A stretch of DNA of 64,000 bases from Candidatus Poseidoniaceae archaeon (GCA_030747785.1 JASLKC010000024.1:1-64000); one strand, 5' to 3'; shown: positions 1 to 10,870, counted from the stretch's first letter. The notes: a model not told the origin generated them from the letters alone. Made by a program: numbers and translations.

Positions 1-954
1 CACAACGACCGCGTATGGTTTGACGCTGATGACGGCACAGGACGGCAACTATGGTCGAGCGATGGCAATTCAGTGCAGAAGGAAACTACTCTTACATCTG
101 AAATTGGGGCTGGGTCGGTACTGATTTCTACAGAATCTGAACTAATTCTCTCATCTCAAGATGGATTGACTATCTTTGGAGAAGGTACTTCTTTCATTTC
201 TGGCACATATGCTGATCTCACTATTTCCAATGGCTCACTAATTTACAATGGTGTTAGTGGAATGCTAATCGATGGCAATTGGTTTGATGCTACTCTTCAC
301 TCAAAGGCATACTGGGCCGAAGGATACCACTGGTTCTTCGCTAATTCGAATAGCTCAGTCCAATTACATCGAAGCGATGGAATTACCCTTGAGGAGATGA
401 CTTACGACCTTGTTTCTCCGGTAGATGAATTAGGATTCCATTTGGTTAATGGATTCTTGATTTTCGATACTCAACGAGCAGATGTGACCCACCATTTCGC
501 AGCATCGTTTAATCCGGCTAGTGGTTCTAGAATTGATTGGATAGACTATCCCGACCCTGGGCGGTTTGCAGTTTACCACACCGATGCACGGTTGTGGTTT
601 GATTGCAATTCTTTTAGCGGTAATGAACCATGTTCGAGCGATGGAATGGAAATTCAAATTGTAGAGGTAACTGAAACCGTCACTTCATCCAATCCACAAT
701 CATTTGTCGAATTGGATGGGAGGGTTTTCGCTTTGCTAGATGATGGCACGGGACATGTGCTCGTAATGATTCAAGATGGAACTCATTCGGTACTATGGGA
801 CCCTACACCCGGCTCATACGAAGCAGGGCATATAGGTGAAATGTGGATAGGAGTTGACCAGATTTGGTTTATTTCTGATTCACAGAATTATGGACAGGAA
901 CTCTACGGCTGGGCACATGGAGAAATCAGTGAAGAATGGATAATCATTCAATGA
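1..954 (+). CDS. Surface or secreted repeat protein, C-terminal part (5' end outside window)
   Basis: An open frame runs from the first base of the window to a TGA, so only the C-terminal part (about 317 residues) is visible. It contains repeats such as GRQLWSSDG near the start and GQELYGWAHGE near the end, which resemble the ELWxxDGT repeat family of large secreted beta-propeller-like proteins. The composition is rich in Ser, Gly, Asp and aromatic residues, as expected of an exported protein. No transmembrane segment or cytoplasmic tail is visible at the C-terminus. The last 7 bases overlap the convergent NAD synthetase gene. Function is unknown; surface adhesion or substrate binding is only inferred. 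Confidence 0.7.
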   Translation, partial: HNDRVWFDADDGTGRQLWSSDGNSVQKETTLTSEIGAGSVLISTESELILSSQDGLTIFGEGTSFISGTYADLTISNGSLIYNGVSGMLIDGNWFDATLHSKAYWAEGYHWFFANSNSSVQLHRSDGITLEEMTYDLVSPVDELGFHLVNGFLIFDTQRADVTHHFAASFNPASGSRIDWIDYPDPGRFAVYHTDARLWFDCNSFSGNEPCSSDGMEIQIVEVTETVTSSNPQSFVELDGRVFALLDDGTGHVLVMIQDGTHSVLWDPTPGSYEAGHIGEMWIGVDQIWFISDSQNYGQELYGWAHGEISEEWIIIQ

Positions 955-2633
955 CGCCAATCATGACGCGCTGCTAATGGTTGTCGCCAACCCTGGCCGA
1001 ATGCACGGCAGGAAACTCGAGGCGCAGGAGGCATTTGCCAGCGCTTATGCTCGTTACGAGCAAGTCTAGTTAGCACTTCGTTGACAATGGTAGAATCATG
1101 GCCGTGAGAGCAGATTTCCGTAGCATCAAGCCCCTCTTCGATATGAAGGCGTAATATCTCATCTAGCAGGGGATATGGAGGGAGACTATCCTCGTCCTTC
1201 TGGTCTGGAGCCAATTCAGCACTCGGCGGTTTTGTCATAGTGGATTCTGTAACCGCTTCAATACCAAGTCGTTTGTTGAATGCACGAGCCATCGCGTAAA
1301 CTTCCATCTTGTACAAGTCGCCAAGAGGGGCATATCCTCCAGCCATATCTCCGTATAACGTACAATAGCCTTGACCGAGTTCACTCTTATTTCCTGTAGC
1401 GATTGCCATAGCACCGGTTGCATTTGCTTGTGCCATCACAATTAGACCCCGTAAGCGGGCTTGGAGATTTTCTGCAGCGACTGGATTTCCAGACTCAAGA
1501 ATATCGCTAAGGGATACCTCTGCCGAATCGTGAAGTTCAGAAATCGGTTTCATCATGAATTCAATTCCAAGTGCTTCAGCAGTGGCGATTGCATCATCGA
1601 TGCTGTGCTGAGAGGAGTGGCGTGATGGCATCGAAATACCTGTGACATTTGACGGGCCTACCGCTGCTGCTGCTACACAAGCAGCCAATGCTGAATCTAT
1701 TCCTCCTGAAAGTCCTAGTACAATCTTTTCAATTCCACTCTTACGGCAATAATCACTGAGGCCCATCACCACTGCTTCAAGTACATCATCGTCGCCAATA
1801 TTAGGTGATTCTCCCGAAGCGAGTTTGATGGTTTTTCCATCGCCAATCCATTCACATGAATCAATATCATCCAAATCGGTGATTAATACTCCTTCTCGCC
1901 ATCCAGGGGCGAGAATTGCACTTCCATCAGGCCATGCTATTATCGACCTTCCATCGAAGAGCAAATCATCATTTCCTCCAACTTGATTCGCAAGGAGGAA
2001 GGGGTGTCCTAAGGACGCTGCCGCTGCTCTTGCAACCGCTAATCTAACCTCTGCCTTATCTGCGTGGTAAGGCGATGCAGAGAGATTTACTGTCGCATCG
2101 AGATGGACTCCTTGGCGGCCCCATTCGACAATCTGAGAAATTGGATCACTATCGTAATCGGTTGGAGTTTCACGAGCATGTTGCCATGCATCTTCACAGA
2201 TTGTAACGCCGATATCTAGACCGCCTGTGGTACGACTAATTCCCGGCCTTTCATCGGCTTCAAAATAACGAGCTTCATCGAATACATCGTATGTTGGAAG
2301 CAATTGTTTGCGCACTAATTCACGCCCACCTTCGCCGGCTCGAACAACGCCATTTCCAGGCTTCGTACGTTCCTCTAATGGTGGCACTGGCGTCCCAACT
2401 AAGATGGGAATTGCACATTCCATCACCGCTGCTTCTTCCGCACAAGCGGTGATGAAGTCGGGTTGTAAAAGCAAATCTCTTGGAGGGTATCCGCTGATTG
2501 CACATTCGGTACTTATTGCCACTACAGCTCCTGCAGACATTGCCAATTCAGCCATGGCGGAAATCATTCCAGAATTGCCTTTGATGTCACCAACAGTAGG
2601 GTTGACCTGTAGCAGTGCAATTCGGCGCGCCAT
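948..2633 (-). CDS. nadE: Glutamine-dependent NAD+ synthetase
   Basis: Converts nicotinic acid adenine dinucleotide to NAD+ using ATP and ammonia released from glutamine. At 561 residues it has the two-domain form. The N-terminal nitrilase-type glutaminase shows the Glu (STECAISGYPPRD), Lys (RKQLLPTYDVFDE) and Cys (GVTICEDAW) regions. The C-terminal synthetase shows the PP-loop LGLSGGIDSALAA and the motif ATGNKSELGQGY. The start MARRIALLQVNPTVGD is the usual beginning of the glutaminase domain. A 9-bp-stem hairpin lies 9 nt upstream of the ATG. The upstream surface protein gene ends 57 bases before this start on the same strand. Confidence 0.95.
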   Translation of the reverse strand: MARRIALLQVNPTVGDIKGNSGMISAMAELAMSAGAVVAISTECAISGYPPRDLLLQPDFITACAEEAAVMECAIPILVGTPVPPLEERTKPGNGVVRAGEGGRELVRKQLLPTYDVFDEARYFEADERPGISRTTGGLDIGVTICEDAWQHARETPTDYDSDPISQIVEWGRQGVHLDATVNLSASPYHADKAEVRLAVARAAAASLGHPFLLANQVGGNDDLLFDGRSIIAWPDGSAILAPGWREGVLITDLDDIDSCEWIGDGKTIKLASGESPNIGDDDVLEAVVMGLSDYCRKSGIEKIVLGLSGGIDSALAACVAAAAVGPSNVTGISMPSRHSSQHSIDDAIATAEALGIEFMMKPISELHDSAEVSLSDILESGNPVAAENLQARLRGLIVMAQANATGAMAIATGNKSELGQGYCTLYGDMAGGYAPLGDLYKMEVYAMARAFNKRLGIEAVTESTMTKPPSAELAPDQKDEDSLPPYPLLDEILRLHIEEGLDATEICSHGHDSTIVNEVLTRLARNEHKRWQMPPAPRVSCRAFGQGWRQPLAARHDWRH

Positions 2634-2642
2634 AGACTCCCT

Positions 2643-2664
2643 CGTCTCCCCTTAGGGGGAGACG
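2643..2664 (-). promoter_or_regulatory. Hairpin upstream of nadE start
   Basis: Perfect inverted repeat on the plus strand with arm CGTCTCCCC, loop TTAG and the reverse-complement arm. It ends 9 nt before the nadE ATG. It could also act as a terminator for the surface protein gene upstream, but it belongs by shape and position to the start-codon hairpin family found across this window. Confidence 0.6.
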
Positions 2665-2690
2665 GGCTCTGTACCTTGTGGTCGTTTGTA

Positions 2691-5600
2691 TCAGTCTTCG
2701 TAATCGTCTTCCTCGTACTCATACTCCCATCCATCCGCCTCTCCTTGGCGAGCAGTGGCCAATCTAAGCCATGTGAGAATCGCTAACATTGCGACACAAA
2801 GTAGAGTGAGAGTAATCCCAATTAACCATGGGTCTGCATCTCCTAATATTCCTGAAAGGAAACCTTCCTCACTTGCAGGTTTCACATCGATCATTTTACT
2901 GGTAAGAGTCTGTTCATCTTCAAGAGTAACTTCCAGCCATTGAATTCCGGGGTACTCAGGCTTCCAGTCTACTACTAATGTGCCAACTGAACCGCCTTCT
3001 ACCTCGAAATCATTCCTGCTCAATAATTCGCGATTTCCAGAGAGGTCAACGACCTCGACTTTGACATTTGCAGAACCGGCTACTTCACCGCGATTCCTGA
3101 TATGGATTTGGACGGCTACAGCCTCGTCTACCTCTAGAGTATGTTTGGAAAGTTCTACTGCTCCAGCATCCATATGGAATTCGGGTGTGAAGTGAATTAA
3201 ATCCCAGCGGGCTGCAGGCGTACTGTGACTATTTGTTGTCGAATCAGAAACGAATTCATTACCCGCTAAATCTCGACCTTCTAGTCTGACCTTGAGGACT
3301 ATTTGTGTCTCCAAAATACTTGGTGAAATTCCTGAGAGATCAATTTGACCAAGATAAGCCAGACGTAATCCTGTATCTTCTTCTCCTTCAAGGGTTAGTG
3401 ATATTCTTCCTGTTTCTACAGGTGTATTATCCTCAGTAGTAGTAAGCCACCAAATCAACTCAACAGAATCGGTGTCAATACCGAAATTTTCACTCACTAT
3501 GACTCTGACTTCATGTAGTTCTGCCTCAATAATTGAACCGGGGCGGGGGGATGAAAATTCAACCACGATTGGGCCCACGTCATCGACTAAAATCCAACGC
3601 ACTGCATCGATTTGGCTAGTAGTATCGCTCCCTTGAATTGGTAAGCATCCAACAGACCAAGTTAGTGCATGTCGGCCATTTTGAACCGGGGCATTTAGCG
3701 ATGCGGTAAACATACCATCGACAGCAGTTGTCAACTCATTATATCCATTAATCATGACATTGACTTCACAGTCGAAATTCGGTCTTTCACCACTTTGTGA
3801 AAATATCACAACGCCAGATAATTCCATCGGAGAACTGGGGGGAACCCTTGCGCCCTCGTCGGTTAATTGTCCCTTTTCAACCCATAAATCGATTTCTTCA
3901 GTCACCATCATCTCAGCTGAGAATCGCCAGCGGTTTTGAGGGAAATTTACGGAATCTGTATTTCCTGCACGGTCATAAATTGTGACCATAGGTTCTCTGC
4001 GAGTATCACCTAAATCAGGCATTGTCCATTTAGGAATCACTTCTATTTGCAGAATGAGGTCGATGGAATAAGGGTCTGGGACGGAACCATCTGTTGTGAG
4101 AATTCTACATGTTTTCACTTCTAGATGTTCTGATTCGCTATGACATTGTCGGGATTCTGAATTCCATATGAGTTCAAGCCTATCACTTACAATATTGTCC
4201 GCTAATGCAACCTCCACAGTAGAGATATCAGAGACACCATTAGGCTCACTGAAGGACACATTCAGGTCATATGTTTGCCCTGGATGTAGCCATGCTTTAC
4301 GCCCGCTTTCCCAAACTAATCCATCGGTATCAATCACGGGTGTGCCGTCAGCTTTCAATTGATACATGAAGAGATGATCATCTGGAGAAGCGCTACCACC
4401 TCCCATTAACTCGTGACCCGATTTATCTTTGCCGGTAACATATCCTGCGACCTTGTCGCCAGGAAAGCCTTGTGAATCGTCAAAAATACCTACATAATTT
4501 CCAAAGGAATTATCCAAAAACATTGGAGAATTCATGTTCCACATAATGTACTCGCCCTCATTTGGCCAATCGTCATTATTGAGGTCATCTGCCCATTCTC
4601 TCCAAATCATCAACTGTAGGCTATCGGGCAATACAGGTTGGTCGGTGACATTTACGACTATTACCTGATATGCTGATGAAACTAGATGGTCGAAATGACG
4701 AACATTTACACTGGCAACTACTGGAGCAAGTGGGTCTACGACAAATGTGCGATTCGTTATCGAAGGATAGGCTAGTCCGCCGCCTGCGGTAGCATTCAAT
4801 TCAACCCGCCATTCTACCTCTCCACTCGTGAATGGAGTTGTGGTGTTAATACTCCAATACTGTCCAGATAATTTTGTAGTATTAGCGATTAATACATCAT
4901 CGCGATAAAGTCTCAATTCGAATTCATCATCAAATGGAGCCTCATCTGGCTCACCATTCTCAAAGCCAACATCGACCAGTAGCGATAGGTTCTCTTCAGC
5001 TTTTAGATATTGATTTGTAACTGGAATTTGACCATCATCATCAATCCACTGAACGGACTGAATTAACATGTCATTATCTATCGCAGGATTGCTCCAAGTC
5101 TCAGATGTAGGCATGGAAACTACTCCATCATTCAAGTAAACTCTTATCTCTAATCTAAGATCTAATTGGTCCTCCCAAAACTGAGCACTACGGAATGAAA
5201 TATTCAGGTCGTGTAGGTCGCCATTAACAGTATGATTGAGACTGTTTTCCTTGAAAATTAGAACATCGCTAGCACCATTAGTAATCATTTGACCATTATT
5301 CACAGGAATCATCCATGTGGCCTTATCAAGGGTTGAGTGAGCAGTCAAAATCAGCATATTTGGTGCAGAAGAATGCACTTGTGTACGTACTGATAGGTCG
5401 TGCCATTTCTTGGAAGGGGATAGAGTTGAAGAAAGGTTGCTAATGGTTAGCATACCCATGTCGACTTCATCCGAAGAAGTAACATCATCAATTACTACTT
5501 CGAGCATGCAATTACTTGCAGCGCTGAATCTCACTGGGAGGTTCGCAGCTTTCTGTGTATCGAGTCGTGCATAATTAGCACTCATTACCAAATCCGAAAG

Positions 5601-7553
5601 TGGCCCTGCTTCGATGACCTCTACTGCATCATATCCGATGCCTAGACCACTAATTTCGTGCCATCCAGGGTCGGCAATCAACTCTACCTTGCCCTGTATG
5701 AATTCTGAACCTCCGCCTCTCCACGCCATTGTTGCAGAAGTAGTTTGAAGGTTGAGATCTGCCAATTCCGACTGGTTCAGTTCTAAGATCATAGAATCGG
5801 TGAAATCTCCTCCACCTCTTTGAGCGATTAGCGAATTACCTACCCATAAAGCAAGGGTTTTCTGCCCTTGACCAGTGCCCGCAGTCAATCGTGATTGTAC
5901 GGAAAAACTCTCAGCATCTCTCGGAATCCATACGTCGACAAACTCAGTTCCAAAGAACGGTATCTGTACTGAATGTGCGGCTGAGCCATTGGCGAATACA
6001 TCTTGCCATCCCCATGAACCAATCGACTCATGCACAACTCCCCATTCTGCCTTTCCATCAGCATCAATATCGATAAATGGATGAGTGGGGGTGCTGGATG
6101 GGATTAGAGTTACATCTACATCTGATAATGTCCAACTTTGCCCATTCCCAGTTAATCTAATTTGTACATTCGAGGCCAATTTATCGAACTCGACAGTCAT
6201 GCCCGTGGTTGTCATATTTTGCCACGGACCTCCATCGACACTAATCTCTTCAGTAGGAGTTCCTGTTACACTAGCCATTACTGCATAGCCTATGATTGGA
6301 GAACCGATATTCATTACAGGGCTGGTGAAACTACTATTGTCGGTTCCTGAAATTGAGTTAGATGTTGCAGTCCAAGTGCTGCCATTGGAGACCCAACCAG
6401 TAAAGGAGGGGTCGGTATGGAATCCATCGAAGAGTTTTCCTCCGCCACTAATCTCAAAGAGGCGCGGCGAATCTCCATTTTGATTTGGAACGAAGGCGAG
6501 ATGGAGTCTCAGAGAATCGTGTTTCTCCCAATCGATTCCTCCAAGATCGATTTTATGTGAATTACCTTCTACATATCCTGGAATTGCTACCCCGGTTAAA
6601 CCATCGAGAATCGTCCAGTTTAGATGAGCACCCCCCGGAATACTTGCATCGAGGAAAATAGGTGGGTAACGACCCTCTTCCATAGTTCCAATAGCGCCAT
6701 TACCCCATCCAAATGCCGGAGTTGTGAGATTGCCTATCGAAGCCCCGGCAATTTCGATATCATCGAAGAACCAGTAATCACAGCATGTCCCAGAACCCGC
6801 GGTTTGTCTTGCCCTAACTTGGAAATTAGAATGATATGCATTACTTGGTAAATTATAGGAAATCTGTGTTGAAGTACCACCTGCGGTTGAACCTTGGAAT
6901 AACCGAACCGAAGTCCATGAATTTCCACTATTCCTGTATTCCAAATAGAAATTCTCGTTGACATCAGGTTCTTCACCGCAACCGGCATTACCTTGTTTTA
7001 CCCATGCGCCGAGAGCCATTCCTTGATGGCCAGAAAGGTCGACAACTGGACTTGTTATAGTGACAGAGCCCCCTCTTGTCCAAAAGGATGCACCGCTGGT
7101 CCCATTACGGCCACATGACAGCGTTGAACGCTGACCAAACGACGAAGAGCTAGAGGACCAGCCATCAGTTCCTTTATCGAAATTCCAATCAACGCCCATG
7201 AAACCAAGTCCGAGGGAACCATCTGAGGATTCACTCACGCCGTTCGAGATCATCCCTGGTCGAGTCCAATCGGTCCAATTGAATCCTGACCCTCTAGAAT
7301 CAGCACCTGCACTGATAGTCAAATCGATTTCTTGGATCGCCTCATCGGCCGGAGATTCGAGGACAATTCCATTGGTCGTGGAGTCTGCGATGATATTTAC
7401 TTGCGTCATTGCACCTGGAATGGTGTTGCGGACTATGTCCGCATTCGCGAGGCTGTCTTCATTTGCATGGGTTAGAACCTGCGAAACAGGGCCACTGAGA
7501 AGCAGGACGAGCACAAGTACGATGGCCTGTGTCCCCTTTGTAGTTGCTGCCAT
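2691..7553 (-). CDS. Large membrane-anchored surface protein with MAM-like and CARDB-like domains
   Basis: 1620 residues. An N-terminal signal peptide (hydrophobic run LVLVLLLSGPVSQVLTHA) is followed by a very long extracellular region. About residues 115-270 form a cysteine-containing, MAM- or concanavalin-like domain ending in CCDYWFFDDIEIAG. Many Ig-like stretches follow, and near the C-terminus there is a CARDB-like domain (VDEAVAVQIHIRNRGEVAGS). A single transmembrane helix (LIGITLTLLCVAMLAILTWL) precedes a short, very acidic cytoplasmic tail rich in Glu, Asp and Tyr. No catalytic motif was recognised. It is probably a cell-surface adhesion, binding or structural protein. The start ATG fits the signal peptide. 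Confidence 0.8.
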   Translation of the reverse strand: MAATTKGTQAIVLVLVLLLSGPVSQVLTHANEDSLANADIVRNTIPGAMTQVNIIADSTTNGIVLESPADEAIQEIDLTISAGADSRGSGFNWTDWTRPGMISNGVSESSDGSLGLGFMGVDWNFDKGTDGWSSSSSSFGQRSTLSCGRNGTSGASFWTRGGSVTITSPVVDLSGHQGMALGAWVKQGNAGCGEEPDVNENFYLEYRNSGNSWTSVRLFQGSTAGGTSTQISYNLPSNAYHSNFQVRARQTAGSGTCCDYWFFDDIEIAGASIGNLTTPAFGWGNGAIGTMEEGRYPPIFLDASIPGGAHLNWTILDGLTGVAIPGYVEGNSHKIDLGGIDWEKHDSLRLHLAFVPNQNGDSPRLFEISGGGKLFDGFHTDPSFTGWVSNGSTWTATSNSISGTDNSSFTSPVMNIGSPIIGYAVMASVTGTPTEEISVDGGPWQNMTTTGMTVEFDKLASNVQIRLTGNGQSWTLSDVDVTLIPSSTPTHPFIDIDADGKAEWGVVHESIGSWGWQDVFANGSAAHSVQIPFFGTEFVDVWIPRDAESFSVQSRLTAGTGQGQKTLALWVGNSLIAQRGGGDFTDSMILELNQSELADLNLQTTSATMAWRGGGSEFIQGKVELIADPGWHEISGLGIGYDAVEVIEAGPLSDLVMSANYARLDTQKAANLPVRFSAASNCMLEVVIDDVTSSDEVDMGMLTISNLSSTLSPSKKWHDLSVRTQVHSSAPNMLILTAHSTLDKATWMIPVNNGQMITNGASDVLIFKENSLNHTVNGDLHDLNISFRSAQFWEDQLDLRLEIRVYLNDGVVSMPTSETWSNPAIDNDMLIQSVQWIDDDGQIPVTNQYLKAEENLSLLVDVGFENGEPDEAPFDDEFELRLYRDDVLIANTTKLSGQYWSINTTTPFTSGEVEWRVELNATAGGGLAYPSITNRTFVVDPLAPVVASVNVRHFDHLVSSAYQVIVVNVTDQPVLPDSLQLMIWREWADDLNNDDWPNEGEYIMWNMNSPMFLDNSFGNYVGIFDDSQGFPGDKVAGYVTGKDKSGHELMGGGSASPDDHLFMYQLKADGTPVIDTDGLVWESGRKAWLHPGQTYDLNVSFSEPNGVSDISTVEVALADNIVSDRLELIWNSESRQCHSESEHLEVKTCRILTTDGSVPDPYSIDLILQIEVIPKWTMPDLGDTRREPMVTIYDRAGNTDSVNFPQNRWRFSAEMMVTEEIDLWVEKGQLTDEGARVPPSSPMELSGVVIFSQSGERPNFDCEVNVMINGYNELTTAVDGMFTASLNAPVQNGRHALTWSVGCLPIQGSDTTSQIDAVRWILVDDVGPIVVEFSSPRPGSIIEAELHEVRVIVSENFGIDTDSVELIWWLTTTEDNTPVETGRISLTLEGEEDTGLRLAYLGQIDLSGISPSILETQIVLKVRLEGRDLAGNEFVSDSTTNSHSTPAARWDLIHFTPEFHMDAGAVELSKHTLEVDEAVAVQIHIRNRGEVAGSANVKVEVVDLSGNRELLSRNDFEVEGGSVGTLVVDWKPEYPGIQWLEVTLEDEQTLTSKMIDVKPASEEGFLSGILGDADPWLIGITLTLLCVAMLAILTWLRLATARQGEADGWEYEYEEDDYED

Positions 7554-7639
7554 GCACTCGCTGGATATACTCGATGTAATTCAAAGGAACCCCTTCCGGC
7601 CGGATTTTTTGATTTAGTTTGCATCATATGGGCAGAGTA

Positions 7640-7654
7640 AGCCCCAAAGGGGCT
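7640..7654 (+). promoter_or_regulatory. Hairpin upstream of ileS
   Basis: Perfect inverted repeat, arm AGCCCC, loop AAA. It lies 33 nt before the preferred ileS start at 7688. If translation instead began at the in-frame ATG at 7628, this element would be coding. Confidence 0.5.
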
Positions 7655-7687
7655 GGTTTCAAGTCATGTTCTCATCTGGCGGGGTTC

Positions 7688-10600
7688 ATGGTGGCACCCA
7701 AGCCAACCGATGAACTCGATTCAGTCGCTCTTGAGACTGGTCTCCTAAAGACCTGGTCCGAGGAGGAAGTTTTCGAGAATTCGGTGCAGAATAGAGCCGA
7801 TGGCGAGCCATTCATTTTCCTTGAGGGACCACCTACAGCAAATGGCAAACCGGGTATCCACCACGTTGTAGCTCGTACCTTCAAAGATCTAGTCTGTAGA
7901 TGGAAAACAATGGAAGGCTATTTTGTTGAAAGAAAGGGTGGTTGGGATACCCACGGATTACCTGTTGAAATCGAAGTCCAAAAGCGATTGGATTTGATGA
8001 GTAATGAGGCGATTGAAGCCTTCGGGATGGAAGAATTCAACAAGGAATGTCGAGATTCGGTTTGGACCTATGAGGCAGCATGGCGTGAAATGACCGAACG
8101 CATGGCCTATTGGTGTGACCTCGACGAACCATATGTAACTCTACATGACAATTACATCGAATCCGGTTGGTGGGCTCTCAAACAGATGTTTGAGAAGGAC
8201 TTACTCTATCGAGGATACAAGGTTCTGCCATATTGTCCACAAACTGGGACTTCATATTCCAGTCACGAAGTGGCTCTTGGATACAAAGAAGTCGAGGAGC
8301 CATCTGTTTACATCAAATTCAAACTCGAAGATAGTGATGCTTCAATCCTAGCTTGGACAACCACACCGTGGACTCTTCCGGGAAATGTCGGACTTGCGGT
8401 TGGCCCCGATGTCGAATACATCCGTGTTCGTGTTACTTCCGAACCTGAAAATTGGGACGGGCATGGTGGAGCCGAAATCGGTGAAGAATTGATTCTCGCC
8501 AAGGACCTATTCAAGGAAGTAATTCGTCATCATTGTGAGGAAGTAGAAACACTACTTGGTAGCGATCTAGTTGGACGCTCGTATGAGCCACTCTTCCCGG
8601 GTGCAATCGAGCGTGGAGATTCCAAGACGGCATGGACTGTTATCGAAGCAGATTGGGTCACTACTACCGATGGAACAGGAGTTGTTCACACCGCGGTAAT
8701 GTATGGTGAAGATGACTACAATCTAGGGATGGAGGTAGGGCTTCCTGCACAACATACAGTCGATATCAACGGTGCTTTCCTCAAAGGAACACACCCCGCC
8801 CTTGACGGGCGTTATGTGAAGGACTGCGATGCAACAATAATCGAACTTCTACATGATACAGGATTACTTTATCGCGAAAAAATGTATACTCACGACTACC
8901 CACACTGTTGGAGAACCGGCCATCCTCTTCTCTACTATGCAATGGACTCGTGGTTCGTTCGAATGACCGCTGTCAAAGACAGGCTTCTAGAATTCAATTC
9001 TCAAGTCGAATGGGCTCCTGATTGGGTAGGCGAAGGTAGATTTGGTGAATGGTTGCGTAATGTCAAGGATTGGGCAATTAGTCGAGAGAGATATTGGGGC
9101 ACTCCTCTTCCTGTTTGGATTTGTACCAAATGCGAACACCAACACTGTGTCGGTTCAAGAGAGGAACTTGCAGCTATGGCAGCAGAAGGAAGCCCGGTTG
9201 CTGACGACCTCCATCGCCCATTTGTCGATGACACAATTCTTTCATGCCCCGAATGTAATTCCGATATGAAACGCGAACCTTTCGTAATGGATTGTTGGTT
9301 TGATTCGGGGTGTGCCTCCTTTGCTCAATGGCACCATCCATTTGGAGAGGAAGGAAAATTCGAAAATAATTTCCCGGTTGATTACATCTGTGAAGGTGTT
9401 GACCAGACCCGTGGATGGTTCTACACATTACTTGCAGTAAGCACTACTGTCTTCGATAGCATCTGTTACAAGCGCTGCCTTTCACTTGGCTTGATTCTTG
9501 ATGCTGAAGGAAAGAAGATGAGCAAATCAAAGGGTAATATCGTTGACCCGTGGGACCACTTCAACCGGGAAGGTGCAGATGCAACACGCTGGTACATGGT
9601 AACTGCAGGAGCGCCTTGGAATCCACTGAAATTCGACCCCAATGGTGTAAGGGAAACTTATGGCAAGATGTTCCTAACCCTCTGGAATATCCACCGTTTC
9701 CATGCTGATTATGCAGCATTAGACGGATTTGATCCTGATACTTCACCAAAGGGTAAGGAAACTCCACTCGATAAGTGGATTCTTTCTCGTCTAAATCAGG
9801 TAATTGCTGCAACTCATGCACAATTCGAGTCCTGGGATTTCCATAAGGCATGCAGAGGAATTGAGGACTTCATTGTGAACGATGTATCAAATTGGTATGT
9901 TCGTAGGAGCCGTCGACGTCTTTGGGATGAAGCTGCGAGCGAAGATAAGTTATCTTGCCAACACACACTGCACAAGATTCTCGTAACCGTTAGTCGCCTA
10001 ATAGCGCCGGTTTCACCGTTCATGGCCGATGTGATTCACCGAAATCTCGAGGGCGAATCTGTTCACCTTGCTAACTGGCCAGAAGACGGGACTGTCGACG
10101 AGGGAATTATCGAAGCTATGGGCCTTGTTCGAGAACTTGCCGAAACTGGACGTCGTATTCGTGTCGACAATGACCGTAGACAGCGACTGCCATGCTCAGA
10201 AGGATGGATAGTTAGTGGGCCCGACCTCTCTTCATTCCACGATATTCTTGCCGAGGAACTCAATGTTGAAACCATATCTCTAGAGAAAGATCTTGACCGA
10301 TTCCAATCCGAGGTAGTACATCCAAATCGTAGAAGTCTCGGCGCTAAATGCCGTCAAGACCTACCTGCAGTACTAGCCGGAATCGCCGATGGAGATTCGG
10401 AATCGATGCTTGCGAGTATCGAGGCGGGAAATCTGGTTATCGCTGGCTATGAAATCACGGCTGAGGACATAGAAATTCGCAGAGTTGAGAGAGTTGGATT
10501 CGCTGCTGAAACAATCCAGAGTTCGGATGGTTCTTCAGTATCCTTAGTTCTCGACATGAGCGATACTCCTGAATTGCTTTCCAAGGGACTAGCCCGAGAT

Positions 10601-10828
10601 ATTACACGACGTGTCCAAGCCGCACGCAAGGACCTCAACCTCGCAATTGAGGAGCAAATCAAACTCGAAGTTTGGACCAAAGATGCGCCCGAACTTTTCG
10701 AGTCTGACCTACAATGGATTATCGATGAAACAAGGGCTTCCAATGCTGAATTCCTAGTTGGTGAAGGTTCTGGTGAAAGTTTCGAAGTGGACGGTGCTAC
10801 AGTGTGGTATTCGGTCTCTGCTTTGTGA
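7688..10828 (+). CDS. ileS: Isoleucyl-tRNA synthetase
   Basis: Class I aminoacyl-tRNA synthetase that charges tRNA-Ile. The HIGH-type motif appears as PPTANGKPGIHH, followed by GGWDTHGLPVEIEVQK. The CP1 editing domain includes GTGVVHTAVMYGEDDYN. The KMSKS loop is KKMSKSKGNIVDP, and the C-terminal half is the anticodon-binding region. Length is about 1046 residues. I prefer the ATG at 7688 (MVAPKPTDELDSVALE) because synthetase similarity begins just after it. In-frame ATG 7628 and TTG 7619 would add 20-23 residues that do not look like the family. The upstream gap is divergent with the large surface protein gene. Confidence 0.95.
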   Translation: MVAPKPTDELDSVALETGLLKTWSEEEVFENSVQNRADGEPFIFLEGPPTANGKPGIHHVVARTFKDLVCRWKTMEGYFVERKGGWDTHGLPVEIEVQKRLDLMSNEAIEAFGMEEFNKECRDSVWTYEAAWREMTERMAYWCDLDEPYVTLHDNYIESGWWALKQMFEKDLLYRGYKVLPYCPQTGTSYSSHEVALGYKEVEEPSVYIKFKLEDSDASILAWTTTPWTLPGNVGLAVGPDVEYIRVRVTSEPENWDGHGGAEIGEELILAKDLFKEVIRHHCEEVETLLGSDLVGRSYEPLFPGAIERGDSKTAWTVIEADWVTTTDGTGVVHTAVMYGEDDYNLGMEVGLPAQHTVDINGAFLKGTHPALDGRYVKDCDATIIELLHDTGLLYREKMYTHDYPHCWRTGHPLLYYAMDSWFVRMTAVKDRLLEFNSQVEWAPDWVGEGRFGEWLRNVKDWAISRERYWGTPLPVWICTKCEHQHCVGSREELAAMAAEGSPVADDLHRPFVDDTILSCPECNSDMKREPFVMDCWFDSGCASFAQWHHPFGEEGKFENNFPVDYICEGVDQTRGWFYTLLAVSTTVFDSICYKRCLSLGLILDAEGKKMSKSKGNIVDPWDHFNREGADATRWYMVTAGAPWNPLKFDPNGVRETYGKMFLTLWNIHRFHADYAALDGFDPDTSPKGKETPLDKWILSRLNQVIAATHAQFESWDFHKACRGIEDFIVNDVSNWYVRRSRRRLWDEAASEDKLSCQHTLHKILVTVSRLIAPVSPFMADVIHRNLEGESVHLANWPEDGTVDEGIIEAMGLVRELAETGRRIRVDNDRRQRLPCSEGWIVSGPDLSSFHDILAEELNVETISLEKDLDRFQSEVVHPNRRSLGAKCRQDLPAVLAGIADGDSESMLASIEAGNLVIAGYEITAEDIEIRRVERVGFAAETIQSSDGSSVSLVLDMSDTPELLSKGLARDITRRVQAARKDLNLAIEEQIKLEVWTKDAPELFESDLQWIIDETRASNAEFLVGEGSGESFEVDGATVWYSVSAL

Positions 10829-10853
10829 AAACCGAAACAGTCGGGTTGAAATC

Positions 10854-10870
10854 TGGCCACATAGTGGCCA
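10854..10870 (+). promoter_or_regulatory. Hairpin touching the lipoprotein start codon
   Basis: Perfect inverted repeat, arm TGGCCAC, loop ATA, 7-bp stem. The last base of the 3' arm is the A of the ATG at 10870. It lies in the 41-nt gap after ileS. Confidence 0.65.
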